A DNA stretch of 64,000 nucleotides, taken from positions 565,276 to 629,275 of the forward strand of contig MU277679.1 of the NCBI GenBank assembly GCA_022385805.1. The letters are read 5' to 3'. How positions within the stretch are numbered: the stretch's first letter is position 1; the number at the start of each line of letters is the position of its first letter. Shown here in pieces: positions 1-14,900 of this stretch. This DNA is from Pilatotrama ljubarskyi (taxonomy: Eukaryota > Basidiomycota > Agaricomycetes > Polyporales > Polyporaceae). The translations under genes and the position numbers were made by a program. The notes under the pieces were generated by a model, which saw only the letters and a program-made list of their open reading frames with translations, did not search any database and was not told the origin of the DNA.

Positions 1-3000
1 TTGTGTTGTTTCTTAGTTTTGCACCGCGTACTACGCCGTCAGCACCTCTTGGAACCCCGTCGAAGTGCAGTAGCTGCGCGAGGGCGGTGATGGGAGAATC
101 AGACTGAGCAACAAGAGTGTGGTAGCCGAGCAAGGACGACTGATGTTTTCGCAGCCCGTCTCGCTCAATCAGCCTCCGGTGACGTCCAGTGTCCTACTGC
201 AGTCTGCTGTCAGCCCGCCCTCTCCTCCGCAGACACCCTCAAGCTCGAACAGGCACTCCCATCCTCGCATCCATCCACGCTCGCGCAATTCCGCGGGGCG
301 CTTGCTGCGACCCTGCGCACACATGTATACTCAACGTTCGCTTTCTGATCTTCGCCCCTCTGCCTTCCGTGCTGATACGACACGCTCCAGCACCTTCCCC
401 GTTCTGACTCTGTCTGACGCTCTTCGACTCGGCCCACCGCCACACCCAATACCCGGCCATCTATGAGACATCCCTTCATGCGGATGTTTGGCGCCGCAAC
501 ATACGGCCATCATGCACATCAGGTATGCTGCACCGCTCCGGGTCCCGCTCCAGGGCAATGAACTTCGAAGCTGATCTTGCTACCGCGCATGCAGCGGGCA
601 CGACCATCTCTTCTCTCACTCAATGTACGAGCCTGGCCTCCGTGAGGTGGAAGATCACGAAATTTTTCTGCGTTCCAAAGAGGACGACGGGCATCTGCAC
701 TGTCACAGATGCGAAGATGCGACGTTTGACCGCCGGCAACGCCAGCTGCGCCGTACATGCATCTCGTACGCCTTCCTAGTCCGCATCTGACAGCATGCAG
801 CCTGCGAGATCCCCGTCCCAGTCGCCCCATCTCCCGTCACGCTTCTCCGCAGATGGCACCTCATGCGCGCCAGGCCACGAAGATTCCCCCGCTGCGTTAC
901 CTGGGATCTCCCAGCGTCTCCACCGACGACACCGACAGATATCACGTCCGTAGTCGCTTCTCCGAATATCAGCGCTTTCGATCTGAACGCCGAGGCCAGA
1001 AGTGCCAGTCGCATTTCCCTTTACACGGTAGCCGGCTGCGCAGACGGTGGTGGGATGGCAGGCGTGCGGTGGACACGCAGCTATCTGCCCGGTGTGCGCG
1101 TGCGCACGAATCGCCGAGCCATACGCGCGGCGCCTGCGTATTACACGCCCAGCGATCATATACGCATATGTGCCACCGCTCCTGCCTATCGTGGCGGTCA
1201 GCACAAGCTATCAACGTCCTCCGTACGCAATGCCATCGGATGGAACACGTCTCTCTGCTGCCCGGGCACCCGTTCGACGTACGAGCGTCCCATGCACAAT
1301 GTTCGAGCACGCCGTAATGGCGTCTGATCTTGCACTCCCTTCCATCCGGCCTGTGCGTCGTCTGTCCACCGCTACCAAACTCGCGCATGCCCGCCCTCCC
1401 GAGGTGCGCCGCCAATGCGCTGCTGTCCCGTCACCGCAACATGCCGCGCACATCTCGCGTCACGACGCCCATCCGCACCCGTCCGCAGGCACCACTCTCC
1501 GCCCCTCCACCCTTTCTCGAACTCTGGAAGCCCGCGCGCTCGCGCGCCCATGCGAACGACAAGAACGAGGGTCCGAACGGAGGGACGTGAAACCTTGTAC
1601 TCTATTCGCGGCGCCAGACAGGCTAAGGCTGCACCACCATACAGCCCTCCCCCGGCTCTCGTGCTCTTCAGGCTTCCTCGCCCCTGCCCCCCTCCTTCCT
1701 CCCTGTAGGCAATCGCCGAGGCCCCAGTCCCCGGCCAATGAAGATTGGTCACACCCCTCGGCTTGCACGGCAACCCACGTTCTCCTTCCGAGCGTGGCCC
1801 ACGGTGGGCCGCGCTGCAGATGCCAGCCCCGCGCTTCCCGTTCTCTCCATCATCGTCACCGAGTGACTGGCGTGAAGAGCTGCGAGGGCCAAGCTACAAG
1901 CTTCAAGATGTGCAGCCAGATTAATCGAGACGCAAGGCGCCCCCTCCCGTCCTGAAGCTTAGCTTCAGCCGTGCGCTACCAGACGTTCCCATCGCCGCCG
2001 CTTCCCATCCCAACCCGCATCCCAAACACCTCATTTCGCCTGTTATGACGGTGCGAACGGCCTTTGCCCTTCAGAACGCAGAAGCTGAGCTGCCGGGCTC
2101 TACAGACAGGCTCTCTGCGGCGCGCCGGTTCCAGACACACGCCCATCCACACTGTAGCGTATCTACCATGAAGTGCCGGCCGAGCGGGTGCGCGTGCCAG
2201 AAGCCCATATTCCGAACTCAGCTATCCCAGCGCACGCATAGAAGGTGGCGGGGGAGCGTGACCGTGGGGCCGCACGTTCCCGTGCATCCCATCTGTCCTC
2301 TATCAAATCCTCAAACTCAACGTAGCACCGTCACGGGCACAGGCAGGGAACGGGGGAACGCGAGGAAAAGGCGTGTTCGTGGGCCGCACCCACGCCCTCC
2401 CCCTCCTCCTGGCTGATCATTCTCGATCCTTCTTTGCGCCGTATCCACAACGCATCCATGTCGCCGTTTTGCAGGGACTGGGACTACATAGTCTAGCGTG
2501 CTGGACTGGTCTGAGATACGCCGTGACGATGGCGCGAGATAGGATTCCGGGCGAAGCCAAGGGCACGACGGAGAAGCATTGGGCGTGACGGGACCCCTCT
2601 ATTCACTCTGTAACGTCTCGGCCGGAAATACGCCGCGCATTCTCGCCCCTGCGCGCGCATTGTATAGGTTTACGATGCGTTCGCCATCGAGTCGTCAAGG
2701 TGGTGATGGACATGGGAGATCGAGCGAAGGCGATAAATATACACCAGAACTTCGCGCGCATGCAGACGTTGCCGCCCCAGCCAGCGATGGCTCATCGCGC
2801 GGGAAACGATAGACAATACCGTTACGCGGCAGCGTCTCGACGAGGATCTGATTGACACCAGAACTGAGTACATGTACATGGAACGCGCCGCAGCGACGGT
2901 GGGAAGGCGAAGAGGGTCGGGAGATGAAGGGGCAGTGGACGACGGTGGACGGCCGGGACATCTGCAGGAGGGGAACGCCGTAAGCGGCGAGGAGGAGACT

Positions 3001-4933
3001 TTTGACGTCCAATCGCCAGCGGCCGCGACCGTCGCTGACAGAGCGCAAGTAGAGGCTCTCGTCGGAAATCAGGGGACAGACCAGATTCGCCCATGTTGGT
3101 TGCATCTTCCGACGGCGAATGGGTGCTATCGCAGGAGGCGCGAGGGGCCTGGGGGACGTCCCGAAAGGAGCAGAGTGTGCCCGAGGGAGAGGACGCAGTG
3201 GCTGCGGGGGAGGCTCGTCGTGGGCTGGGAGGAGCGTTGGCGCGCGCAGGACGCGGTTCTGGTTCGCACGGGCTGGGGTGCGCACATTCAGTCGGCCAAG
3301 GTTGCATCGTCGCCGCTCCCAACTGCCGTCTTCCATCGAACACGTCAACGCGCAGGGCGTGTGCGCCGTTGTGCCGGGGCGACGTCGCAATTTTCGTGCT
3401 AGCCGTCGGTGGGGGCGACGTGTGCGGGGACCCGGGCGATAGTAGTCGATGTGTGGCAAATTACCAGGGACGTGTGCATGTATCACCGGGCGACCCTAGC
3501 TTGCGGGTTGGCGGCGGTGGCAGACAGGGCGAGACGGGGGCACAGCCAGGGCCACCCGGTGCGCTCGTGGTCGGGGCTCTGAAGATGTCGTGCTATGTGG
3601 GGCAGGAGGCGGCAGCGGGCGTCAGGAGGATGGTAGGTGGATTACCTATGAAAAGACATGGTCAGAAAGCGGGAAGGTCGATGGGTATGATGCTATGGTG
3701 CACGTCTGACGCGCTCATCGCTGGTGCGCAGGGCCGGGGCGGGTCATGATTGCTATGTCGACCTGAGTCTCGAGACCTCGTTTCCCCGCTGCCGCAGTAC
3801 AGAGAGCAGGCGGGGCTGGGCCCTCTTGAGGCCAAACAGGCGGGACTCGAGACTGGCCTGGGCCAGCCAGAGGTGGGATCTGGATGTAGCAGCCGCATGA
3901 TGCCGGCGGGAGCTTGAGGACAGCGAGGCAACCGTCCGGCCTTTGCGCGCGACGGGGTTTCCTGATAAGGCGAAGGCGTCGGTGGGCGAACATATGGAAG
4001 GCGGGTGGCCTGTTGAGTCGAAACGGGCAACGTATGGCGGGACGAGTCATCCGTACGCGTTGGTGCGTCACTCCGCGCTGCTGCTAGCCGAGCAAGCTTG
4101 CCACTGCAAACGCTCGCGTATCGGGCACTATGATGGTGATGGCCAGAGAGGGCATCTATCGAGTTATTGTGCGCCGTTTCGAGGGACGGCGAGCGGACTA
4201 TTGTGGCTCATATGCAGAAATATTGCGTGAGCGCAGACAGGCTCCAGAGACGCAAGCGAAGGAAGGCGAGTCGCGCTCGGATACGAAGGACGCATGAAAT
4301 TGTGCGATGGGCCAGCATCCAGATTGGGACACGCAGAGAGAGAGCGAGGATCTGGTGCATGCATGCGAATGCCGACAATTTCGGCGGACGAGAGATAGAG
4401 TTCCGCACTGTGGCCCCAGCCTCGCCCGTCCTCTTCGCCCATCGCTCGTGCTCGCAGACATGCGTATCTCATCCTGCATACACACACCTCTCTGCTGCGA
4501 CGCCCTCGTCCTGCTCTTGGACAGCAGCGTGCTGGCGGTAGCACGGCACACGGGGGTGCGCACTTGGCACTAGCAGCGGGCGATGGGAGGACGATCAGCA
4601 GCGGTGACGGAAGCATATCAACCGCCCATACTGGGATCTGTGACTCCCTGTGACCACATGTGACTGGGCGTCTCAGCAGTTCCAAGAAAGGAATAGAATG
4701 GACAAGGCGAAAAAATAATTAAGAGATGAGATCTGGAAGGGGAGATCTGGTTACCAGAGTGTCGGGGCCTGTCCGGATAAGGGAACTGGGGACTTGCAGG
4801 GTCCTGCTCGACTCGTCCTCTCTCCCAGACGCTTATAAGATCTCGCCTCGCCTCCCTCCCCTTCCGACGTCCTCCCCCCTCCGACCTATCATCCCCTCCC
4901 CTCCCGACTCCCTCAAGCCCCGTCCCGTAAGTC
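1..4933. other. Gene-poor GC-rich segment, no supportable gene
   Basis: Long open frames occur here on both strands at once (for example around 2695-3486 minus and 2872-3749 plus), which is what GC-rich noncoding DNA gives. None shows a domain, a convincing splice structure or a family motif. One minus-strand stretch near 2800-3100 reads somewhat protein-like, but nothing anchors it. I see no telomere repeats, tRNA or terminal repeats. The last 230 bp are the pyrimidine-rich promoter and 5' leader of the Ecl1-like gene. Confidence 0.5.
4834..4838 (+). promoter_or_regulatory. TATA box candidate of the Ecl1-like gene
   Basis: The sequence ctTATAAga lies 100 bp before the ATG at 4934 and is followed by a CT-rich leader, the usual arrangement for basidiomycete promoters. 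Inference from position only. Confidence 0.45.
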
Positions 4934-5934
4934 ATGGACATGGACGCTGTCGACGTTGCCTGGTGCTTGAGCTGCGAGTGCCGTATCGAGTTGGTATGTC
5001 CATCCCCTCCCTCACCGTCGATCCCCCGTAACACCCGACACAGGAACCATACCGCGACGGGTACTGCTCCCCCGAGTGTGCTCCTCCCTCCGCCAGCTCT
5101 TCCTCCGTATTTCAACCACGCGTGTCGTCACAGAAAGTCTCCCCGTACTCCTCTGTGCGGGACAGCCGTTCCCGCAACATGCATCACATCGAGGACTGTC
5201 CCTCCGACGCTCATCTCCCATCCACCCTCTCCAACTCCTGGATCGGTGGCGGCTCGGAGGGCATCAAGGCCTGGGCGAGGTCCGTATCCCCCGGTGCACC
5301 CCAAGCAGACGACGAGTCCTCTACTTTCATCGCGCGGCCGCCCATCCTCGACCGCCTCGCAGGCCGCGTCAAGCCTTCCCTCTGCATGTGCCGCGCCCAG
5401 CCAGCACCCCCGGAGCCCTCCCGCCCGATCCTCACCCCGCAGCAATCGCTTCCCTCGCTATCCCGCGACTCGACGTCCATGAACTCGACAAGCGTCGTCT
5501 CCCTCACCACGGACTCGTCATACTCCCTTGCTACCCCTGCGACCGGCTCCGTCGTCGGTTCGCTCGCGGTAATTGACACCGCCCGCATTGCAGGCGGCAA
5601 GCCTGGCCTGCTGCGAGGTCTCAAGGAGCATCTCCGCGCCTTCAGCTCCACCACCTCCCTAAAGGAGCAGCGGTCGACGACGGTCACTCGCCGTGACGCC
5701 ATTGCCGACTCCGCCGCTAGCCGCGCTCAGAAAACCAGGCGAGCACCGTCGCCCGTCTCATTCTACCACATGCCCGAGGAGTATCTGCCGCCGAAGCGGA
5801 AGGAGGGTGGCGTGAAGCCGACGATGAAGGAAAACGCACATCCCGCGGCGGCGAGTAGGCGGACAACAGCGGCCCCAGAGGACCATCCCGCGTTCCGCGC
5901 ACGCGGCCGCAAGCCCTCTCGTTACCCGTCATGA
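4934..5934 (+). CDS. Ecl1/2/3-type zinc-binding protein
   Basis: Two exons, 4934-4993 and 5044-5934, joined by a GT-AG intron of 50 nt, give about 316 residues. The join creates a compact N-terminal module CLSC...YCSPEC (residues about 11-31), two CxxC/CxxxC pairs as in the fission-yeast Ecl1 family (extenders of chronological lifespan, stress and nutrient-starvation response). The remaining 280 residues are Ser/Pro-rich and low in predicted structure, with a basic tail, as in basidiomycete members, which are much longer than the roughly 80-residue yeast proteins. Without the splice the second half of the cysteine module is out of frame, which supports the intron. A nuclear role in starvation signalling is inferred from the family. 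Confidence 0.75.
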
Positions 5935-8900
5935 TTGGCTCGACCGTTCTCCTCGTCTCGCCTCGCATCCCTCGTCAATAGACGACGTGCGCAGTCGCAC
6001 GTCCTGTACAGTATTTATCACACCGTGCCATTGCTCCCCGATCCATTTTCTCTACATCTCGCCACTGGGATTGGCAAATAGCAATCCAATCCCCCCCGCC
6101 GGCCGGTGCCGCCCTCGCGGCGATCGCCCCGAGGTCCATCCTGCCACCCCACCTCCAGCGTGCGCGTGTGCGCTCTCAATCACATCTTCACCCTCCCTGC
6201 CGGCACACGGACCTCGAAAAGATGACGCACACCCTCGCCGCTTCTTGCCTCGTCTCTACCTCACGCATACGGACTTGCACATAGCGCATCAATTGCATCT
6301 TCCCCTACCCTGCCTGCCCCCTCCCCACTCGCTCACTTCTCTCTGATCTTGCGTGTTCCTCTTCGCCCCCTCTACCTCGCTCGCATACCTATCGCCTCCT
6401 TCGCATCTTCCCATCCCACGCCTTCCCATACATTCGTTCCCGCCTGCTCACTCATGCACGTCTTCAAAATTTCTCGCCGCTCCGCTCTGATACCTCACAC
6501 ACTCTCGCTTCCTTCGCTGCTCACCCGCGTCTGCGTCCGGTCCGATTATGTTGTTCGCTCTCCTCCAGCTCGTGTCACGACGCTCGCATACCTCTTACTT
6601 CGATTCGTCCCCGGGCCTGCGCGCCGTTCGCGCGTGCGGGCGCCACGATCTCCCGCCTTCTTCGCTCGCTCACGTATGGCTGCAGCTACTATCTACCACA
6701 CTGCTCTCGCGTTTGCGGGGATGTACGCTACATGTACCACGGTATGCGCCATAGATGTGCAATGCATAGATATCCCGCATATACCCTCCAAGTGCGCCGC
6801 GCGTGATGCTCTCGACGCCCGAGATCGTCGAGATTCAAAACGGAAGAGACACATACATAGTCGTCCGCTGCAGTCCGTCCCGAACGAAGTCCTTCGTCGT
6901 GCGAGGGCGTATGTTTCCGGGCCTTCGCGGCCGCTTCCTCGTCGACTTCGCTCTTCCTCCACAGGCGTCCTCCCAGACCAGGCCCCTCGACCTCGCTCTC
7001 TGCTCCCGTCTCCGCAAGCACGCTTCGGTCTTCGGTCGGTTATGTCTGTGCACTCGTCTTCTGTCTTCGCGCGATCGTGTTTCATTGAAGCCCGGCTCGA
7101 CGCTCCAGTGCGACGCACCCCCATTCGAACTCGAAGGCGCAATCGTCCCAGGTCAGACGCATTCTATCCTCCGGCACAGAAGGGAGTCCCTCCTCTCCCC
7201 TTCTCACAGCTTTACTGTGTGGGCGCCGGCGGCACGACGCGCTACTTACCAGCTTGATTAATGAAACACTAGTAGGGCTCTCATGATCCTCCTCAGGTAC
7301 CAGTGACGACTCTCAAAGGTCGGCGCATCATGCGGTCGTGCCAATCTCTCATATGTTGTACTCAACGTCCACCACGAGCACGCGACGGTACTCCTCGCCA
7401 CACACCAGCGGTTTTCTGCTGGAAAGCAGAAGACATGAACGGTACGGGAGCTCGGCCGGCACGCCGCTCTCAGGGGCACTAGCACGGCATCCTTGGATCC
7501 AGCGGGTCGATGATCCGTGACCATCCTTCTGGCTCTCCTTTCTCGCGGCTGAGCCTAAGCTCAAGCTCTCCGCCTCCGCCGATCCTGAGCATGGGTTCCC
7601 GACCTCCGAGAGCGTGTCAGCAGTCACCAACGCTGTGTCTGCAGCGCTATACGCCTTAGGACTACCAAGCCGCTTCTCGCTGTGCGCAGCAGCCGTTCCG
7701 GCCTCTCGCCCCGTTCCTGAACTGAGCCTCGTCATGGAAAGCGAGACACGAAGACCTTCTTCTACCGGCCGGGTTCTGTTCTGCTCTGGGCTGGACGCGG
7801 CTCCCATGCCCTCTATCGCAGGAGACGGCGGACAGGGAAGTATCGCTCGGAACGGGATGCGGGCCCGGGAACGCGTTCTGCGCACGCGCGTGCGTTGGAT
7901 CCGTCGCACCTGGGTCTCCGAGGGAGCCAGGCCTCGCATCGTACCTTGCTTTGCACTCGAGTCAAATTCGCGGGACGGTGCTCCAGAGTCCAGAGTCCAG
8001 CGCTCGCAGGTCCGAGCCGGAAGATTTCCATACCGCGCACCCCAAGATACGCACAGCTGGAGGGCGTTCAGTATCGTAGGACTTGCAATAAGTTACCCCG
8101 CGTCCCCACATCGCCAAGCCATCGGGGTCGACCTTGTTCTCGTCGTTGTTTTACTCCGTATAACAGCCCACAGATCGCTTGCCGCGGCATACACAGGTCT
8201 GCCGACCGCCCCCTGAGCGCGATCGTTGACTGACGCGAGCTCCCGACGCCCGTTTGATCAATCCCGCGTGCCCGCTCCTCCCCCACTTTTCGTCGATCTT
8301 CGGTGTGCGGGGACGTCCCCACCTGTCACACGCACAAGAGGGGTACCAGGGGCTCCAATTCGGGGAGAGCACGTTCGCGCTCCCGCGCGCAGAGATTCGC
8401 CTGCAGTGCGTGCGCGACCAATAAACGACTACGAGCTCGCACACTGCTCGCACCCCCGTTACGAGGCTGAGCCACAGATAACCCAGCAAGTAATTGTCGT
8501 CAGGCACACGCCCAGGCGTGGTGGCGCGCAAGGTTCACCTATAGGCCAAACTTATTCATACTGCCGACGAGAGCCTTGTGAATCGTACATCAAGGTGCTG
8601 CAGTCTAACATAGGACGCCATTGACGGCATGTGGGATTTGCGCCCGCCAAGCCTCGAGCACGCCAGGGGGGCTCATAATGGCAGAAGACGTAAACGCAAA
8701 GCGCGGGGCGCGTGGCTTACCGCGAGCCTGAGCCTAAGCCTGAGCTTGTCCGCTGCGCGGTGGCACGACCATTACATCCATACTCACCAACCTAGATCAA
8801 AGCCTATCCACCCCTTCTTCCTCTCCTAAGACCCGCCGCAGTCTCGGCCTGAAGCGTGCTCGCGCTCGCACCCAGGCCCGATGACTGCCAGGCCACGCCC

Positions 8901-11900
8901 GGAAGTCCCAGCAGCAGCCCTCCGAGTCCTCCGAAGCGTGCGCCCCGCCCGTCGAGAAGCACGTCTCCGGGCAGGACAGCCGGTCCCTCCGCGCCCCAAG
9001 GCAGTCTTCTCCCCCTTCCCCGCATTCACACCTGTACTCTGAGAAGACGGCTCGTACGCCACGCACACGCCCGTTAGCGCTGCGGGGACGCGTCCGGGGT
9101 CTCCTGCAGCTGCACGCGCCCTCTTCGCACTCTCATGCGGTTCTGCGCGCTCGCGCTCGCTCCCGCACCGGAGGCCAGGGACGAGCCCCCGATCTTCCCG
9201 TACGTGCTCGCAGATTCAGTTCAGCTAGGCGACGACCGCTGGCATTGAACGTCGAACTCTCGCATTCGCGTACGCAACCGACATACTTCTCTGTTCAGCG
9301 CAGGCTGCTCGGAGCGCACGGCGAAGTCTACGCATCGAGACTCGCTGGCTGCGCAAAGTCTATGAAGAGACAATGTCTCGACCGTCGGGCGACTCGACTG
9401 TGGCAGAAAGGCACAATGGCGTGACATCTTCGAGGGGTTCTGATTTGGGGGTCTGCTTCGTCCGCTATCCTACTCCCGAGGGCCGAAGAATCGTGACAAG
9501 CCTGAGTAGGGTTGCCGCTGCCGCTGCTGCGATGACGCAGATACCATCCCGCTCGCACGCAAATACTCGTCGCCCACGTACCCTGTGCTGCACGTACCCG
9601 GCTGCCATGTCCGTGTAGCGTGCGCTCGGCCGCATCTGGGCACCCAACTGTCGACTTGACGGATTCCTGTGCGTCCGACGCGCGCAGCTGAGCGCGCTGT
9701 TGTGCGCTGACATGAGCGTGCCCCAGAACGACAGCTCGGCGGGCTGACCGTCTGGCAAGTGCTGTTCTGGCTGTGACGATCCGACGCGGTCTTCTGTATC
9801 ACAGCTTAGCGTCGGACTGTGAGAGCTGCATGCAGACTTCGGTCGCACGGGCACGGATGCGCCGGGCGAGCGAAGTTCGCTGGATAGCTTCTAGCTGCAC
9901 GCGGCTACGTGCAGATGGGCTGAGACAGATGCCAGCCTGAACAACAGTGCGCCATCGACGTCATGCCTGCCGGAGTCGATGTTCGGAGGATGAGGTGCGT
10001 GGCGTGCTCGACTCAGTGAATGGACGTGAGGAGCCTGACGCGCCCCAAGAGGCTCAGGACGAGCTGCAGCACCAGCTCCTCCGGCAGGAGTCGGGATAAG
10101 CAGTATATGGGCAACATTGTCGGTGACCGTACGAGCCGAATACGACACACCGGTGGACAATTCGAGCAGCTTGGAAGGTGGAGCAACTGCTCGATTGACC
10201 CCCCATCTCAGCGTCGTAGGCGACAGCCATGCGTGACGCGCTTGTGCCCCGGCGTGCATCGCGTTACGCCCACAATTCATTTTGCGCAGATTCACGACCG
10301 CGACGGGACGATCCTGTTCGGGGCGAGGCAGGCAGTCCGTCCCGGATTCCGATGTCGGACGTCATTCAGAAGCAGCATCCGCAGCGGATGGCCAGAAAAG
10401 GATTCCCAGCGGATGCTGCGCCCGCCCAGCTGCCAGAGAGAGAAGAAATCGGCAGGAGTGCAGCAAGGGGAGGAAGCCGAGCCAAAAAGTCGAGCGGAGG
10501 TCAGCTGTGTGCGGAGGTAAGCGCGTCGACGACCTTGGCCAAACAAGGCCACTTTCACTCGCGTCAGCGGACTCTCTGATTGCCGCCGGCAAGCACAGCC
10601 CGCCCTATTACGCGCGCCCCACCACGCCACTTGCCTTTTCGGGCTTGTATATCAGACATGAGTCGGGCCACCGCCTCTTGCGTCCCCTCTCGCGCAGCCG
10701 TCGGCGGCCACCCAGCGCGGTGCGTCGCTGAGACATGGCAGACTGTTCGTTTAATATAGCAGCTGCGCAATGCCCTCTTCACCGTGAACTGCGTCGCTGG
10801 CGGCAAGGCACATCACTGGCGACGTTCTAAATCTGAAGCTTTTCTGCCCGTCACCTCAGGCGGGTACCTGTACATACAGCTACTCGCCCGACTCGGCGAG
10901 CTCGCCGCCGTCCCCGCGCCCGTACCACGGCATCCATTTCCCCCTCCGCGAACGGTCCCAGAACACAGAACGTGTTTCGTATCACGACCCGCACCTGCTC
11001 CCGCAGCCGCTTGTCCTTTCTTGGCCGCCTCCTGACGCGTCCTTCCCAATACCGCACTCCCTCTCCCCGCCGAGCTATCGGATCTAGGCTCGATTTCGTA
11101 CGCCTTTCCCGTCGTTCTTCGGGATTTTCTTTGAGCTTATCTGGGCTGTCACGCCCGAATCACGCCTCTGTCACTGCCTCCCGCCCCAGCAATGGACTAG
11201 CGCGTCTCTGGAGCTGCAGGGGAACGTACCCGTATGAATCGGACAGAGTTTCCGCAGCGCTGTCCATCCACGATGGGAGGCGCGCGAATCGTCCAATCCG
11301 AGCTGTGCATCATCCACTTTCAATGTGGCGCACCCTGACATCCATCCCTATCGGCGCGTCTGACTACATGTATACGGCGACGTGCAGACGTTCACCATGC
11401 AATGCATATACAGTTATCTGACGTCCTACCCCGCAAGTCGCCCGGAGCCGCATCTATACCGTATACTGACGCCAATGAGGGAGCGATATCCCGCCCGAGC
11501 CGCGCCCTGCGCTGTCCCCGGTCGCGAGGACACGCCGCAGCGCTCCATCCCGCCCCTCTATTCCTGCGTCGCCGTCCTCCGCGGACTTCTATCGTAGTAT
11601 ACGCAGGGCCGCCACCCGTCACAACGGTACGCTTCCCTCGCGCTCAAATCGAGGCGATCTGCGCTCTAATCCTTTCGTGCGCCATTCTCACCATCTGGTC
11701 AGTCTGAATCTTCTGTGCGTGCTTTCCTTCCTTCTCACCTGCTCCCGAAAAGGCTCTTGGGCACCTTCTGGTGTGCTCCGCTGTGATGGCTGATAGCCTC
11801 GTGGTATGGCGCCAAGGGCGTGTTCCATCACTGCGTCCGCCATCTGCAGAACGTCAATGATTCATATGACATGTCGACATTGCGCCACGCCGACTTGTCC

Positions 11901-14900
11901 GCGCACCTGCAGGGCAAGCTGTTTCGGGATGATGTGAGTCGGCGTCCTCTCTTTCTGCCTTCGATCTTCCAACGAGTCGCAGACACGACGCAGGCCCGCA
12001 CGAACGGCCAAATCAGCCCTCCTATCGCCATGGTCTCTGATCCTGCCATACGTAGCGTGCGCCCCCCAACCCCGCGAGCCTGCGACTTGGCACGCGCACA
12101 TTGCCCCCGCGCGGCCGCTTGACGCGCGTGACACGTCCCGCACGCACCAGCTGAGAGGCACGCCCCCGCTCCCTCCGGAGTCTCAGCCCGTCCCCATTCA
12201 GCCCGGTGCACGCTACTACTTCTCCCGCCTCGACGGAGGGGAGCCGCACGCCCACACACCCCCTCTATCAGTCCCATCTCACTCCGAGCAATTCAGATGG
12301 ACCTTCGATCCTCCGTCCACCCGTTCCACGACCACTTCTGATCGCTAGTACGACTCTGCGCAGAACGACGGGCGGCACCCACTGCACAACAAGTCGTGCT
12401 CCCAGCGTCAGTCCTTGCCACGGGTGCCGAGCGTCTGCAGTAGCAAAAGTATCCGCCGCATTGGCCGCGCAGGTCCCGAATGGCCCAGATGAAGCATAGC
12501 ACGGCGCACGGGTGTCAATGCCACGCGCGATAAGGTGAAAGCCCCCGGATGCCGTGATGATGTGCAGCAGCCCTCAAGCTATGGCGCTCTTTACGCCTCG
12601 ATCTACAGCATGATGGAATACAGCATTCGCCTTAACCATCGAGACACAGATCCCGAGCCTCGACCGCTCGCCATACGGACATCCAGGTTCCATAATTCTG
12701 CCGGCGGCATAGCGATGCCGAGTGGTCCTCGGGGTTACGCTGCCCTACGGTATGATACAGTGCGATCATCTGCTCTGTTGGATGCGCTAACGCGATGGAG
12801 CCTTGCGAGGAGTCAGCTCGGGCAGAAACAGGACTAGCTCGGTGGCGTCCACTTCTCGGACATCGACGACGCCCCGGTGCTCGAGACCATCACTGGGCAA
12901 CCACAGCGCCCACCAGCTATTCACTCTAAGAATATGTATCAAGAATCGCAGCGGCTATGCCGCTTGCTGGCAGGTGTTCTTGCGCACAACATACCTTGCT
13001 TGCACAAGCCCCCAAAGGCACGACGCTTGCTCACACAGGGAACCTGGCCATGGACGTCCAGCCTGGCAAAGTTGGGCCCAATGCCATAGCGACCCCTTGC
13101 ACGAGACCAACGTATAGTCTCAGCTGAACGAGCGGTGGCAAATGCATCCGGCGCTAGCTGCACCCATCTCTCAGCTCGTAGTAGTAGTCGTACGCCCTGG
13201 CTGGTGTCGGGAGGAAATATACCGACGGCGCGCGTGGGCTGTGTCTGGCCGACTGCGGACGCCGCGTACCTGGCGCACAGGCACCGACGACTTCCTGTCA
13301 GATTTCGCCTAACCGCTCGTGCCACTGGTGTGCCGCGCAGGCTCAGCTGGTCGCTGTCTCAGTAGTGTGACGCAACAGGAACAGGCTACAGCTGGGGCAC
13401 TCTGCAGCACTCTGCGTCCTTGGACTCTCGCGGAAGGTGCGGCTTCGATCCTTCATTGCTCCTGCCGACTTCGTCTGTGGCGGCGAGTGTGCCTTTCGAG
13501 CTCAATGCGGATGGCGTTATCTTCCACTAGGCTCGCATTGTTCACCGTCTGGTCGCTCTCTCTCCTCGAAGGCTCTATCTACAGCGACATGTCACGCGAT
13601 CCAACTCATATTTTGTGCTCCAGATGACCCGTTCAAGTTCCTGTTTGCCTCATGACATCGACCGACGCCTTCCAGTGACTGCTGCGGCGCCGGCCGCAGT
13701 ACGTCCCCCACAATAGCAAACTACCTGCGGCCCTCGAGTACGCAAATGACGCTGCACGGTGATGGTCGGACGGTTGTTCATTATGCTAGACTGGGACCTT
13801 GCGACTTGCATCAGACTCCCCGCCGCCACCATCTCAGGCGCTGACGTGCGGAGACTTTTCGATCGACCAGGAGGAGAGCGCTGAGCCGTGGACGTGACCA
13901 TGACCGTGGTCATTTATCAACTCGACTTTCTCGGCAAGTGCCATCCATAGAATAGGTCTGCCTTGTTCTAACTTAGCTAAGGTCCATATGCAGATACGTC
14001 CACGCTATGTTTATCGCTATCGCGCGCGCGAGATTTCGCGAATTGTGGGCTGACCATTCATGCATAGTGGTACAGTACTGCTATTGCGTGCAACGATGTG
14101 CCGTAGTAAGTGCTATCTATCTTGGTCTCCTGGTGATGATCACGAGCCGAAAGCAGATCAGACATTCAATGTCGCAACCGCGGTAAGATCGTCTTTTGAG
14201 CAAGAGACGACCATTCCACTTCCCCCAGGGGCTTCTAGCGCACAGCCTAATCCTTAGTCTTCGCGGTGCGCATCCACGCCATGATCATCGTCTCTTCTTC
14301 ATACTGTAGCCTGCTTTCTACGGTTCCCCGCCGTACCGGTACCAACGCCGCCCGAGAATAACATGCGATGTGACAGCGTCTATGATATTGTATGACAGGT
14401 CCACTCAGATGCACAGAAGAACAGGCACGCGTTTGGAAGCTCGTTCGCAACGCTCATCCTTCCCGATTTGTAAGTGCTCATCCTTCAGGAGAACTTCCGT
14501 GCTCGTCATTGCCCTGCGCGCCGAGCGTGCCGTCCAAGCTAGAAGCGAGCTGGAGCTGGACTCCGACACGCTTCTTCCGGCAAACCTTCTGCAGCTCCCG
14601 GGACGATCTCCTCCGCCGTCTTCTGGAATGCACCAGCCTACTCCGCCCGTGCCCACCACCGCGCGTTCTGCTCTACATTGCATGCAACGTATTGCATACG
14701 ACGATCTTCCCCTGCTGCCGTCGGCCGTTCAAACTCCTGCTACGCCTCTCACCGCACCCACGGACTGAGACTGGACGATATCCCATCATATCAACGTATA
14801 TGTCTGCACGCTGCACGACTAACGGTACAACTCCCGCTGCATTCTCGAACGGCATGCGCTTCTATACGCTCCCGCGAACGTTGCTCGCCAACGCTCGCCT

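Noticed and set aside
2695..3749. Overlapping open frames of 170-260 codons on both strands
   Set aside because: They overlap on opposite strands in GC-rich DNA, with no domain, no family match and no intron that joins motifs; composition explains them.
6349..7257. 302-codon plus-strand frame
   Set aside because: The sequence is a pyrimidine-rich run giving Ser/Pro/Arg/Leu in every frame, with no recognisable motif.
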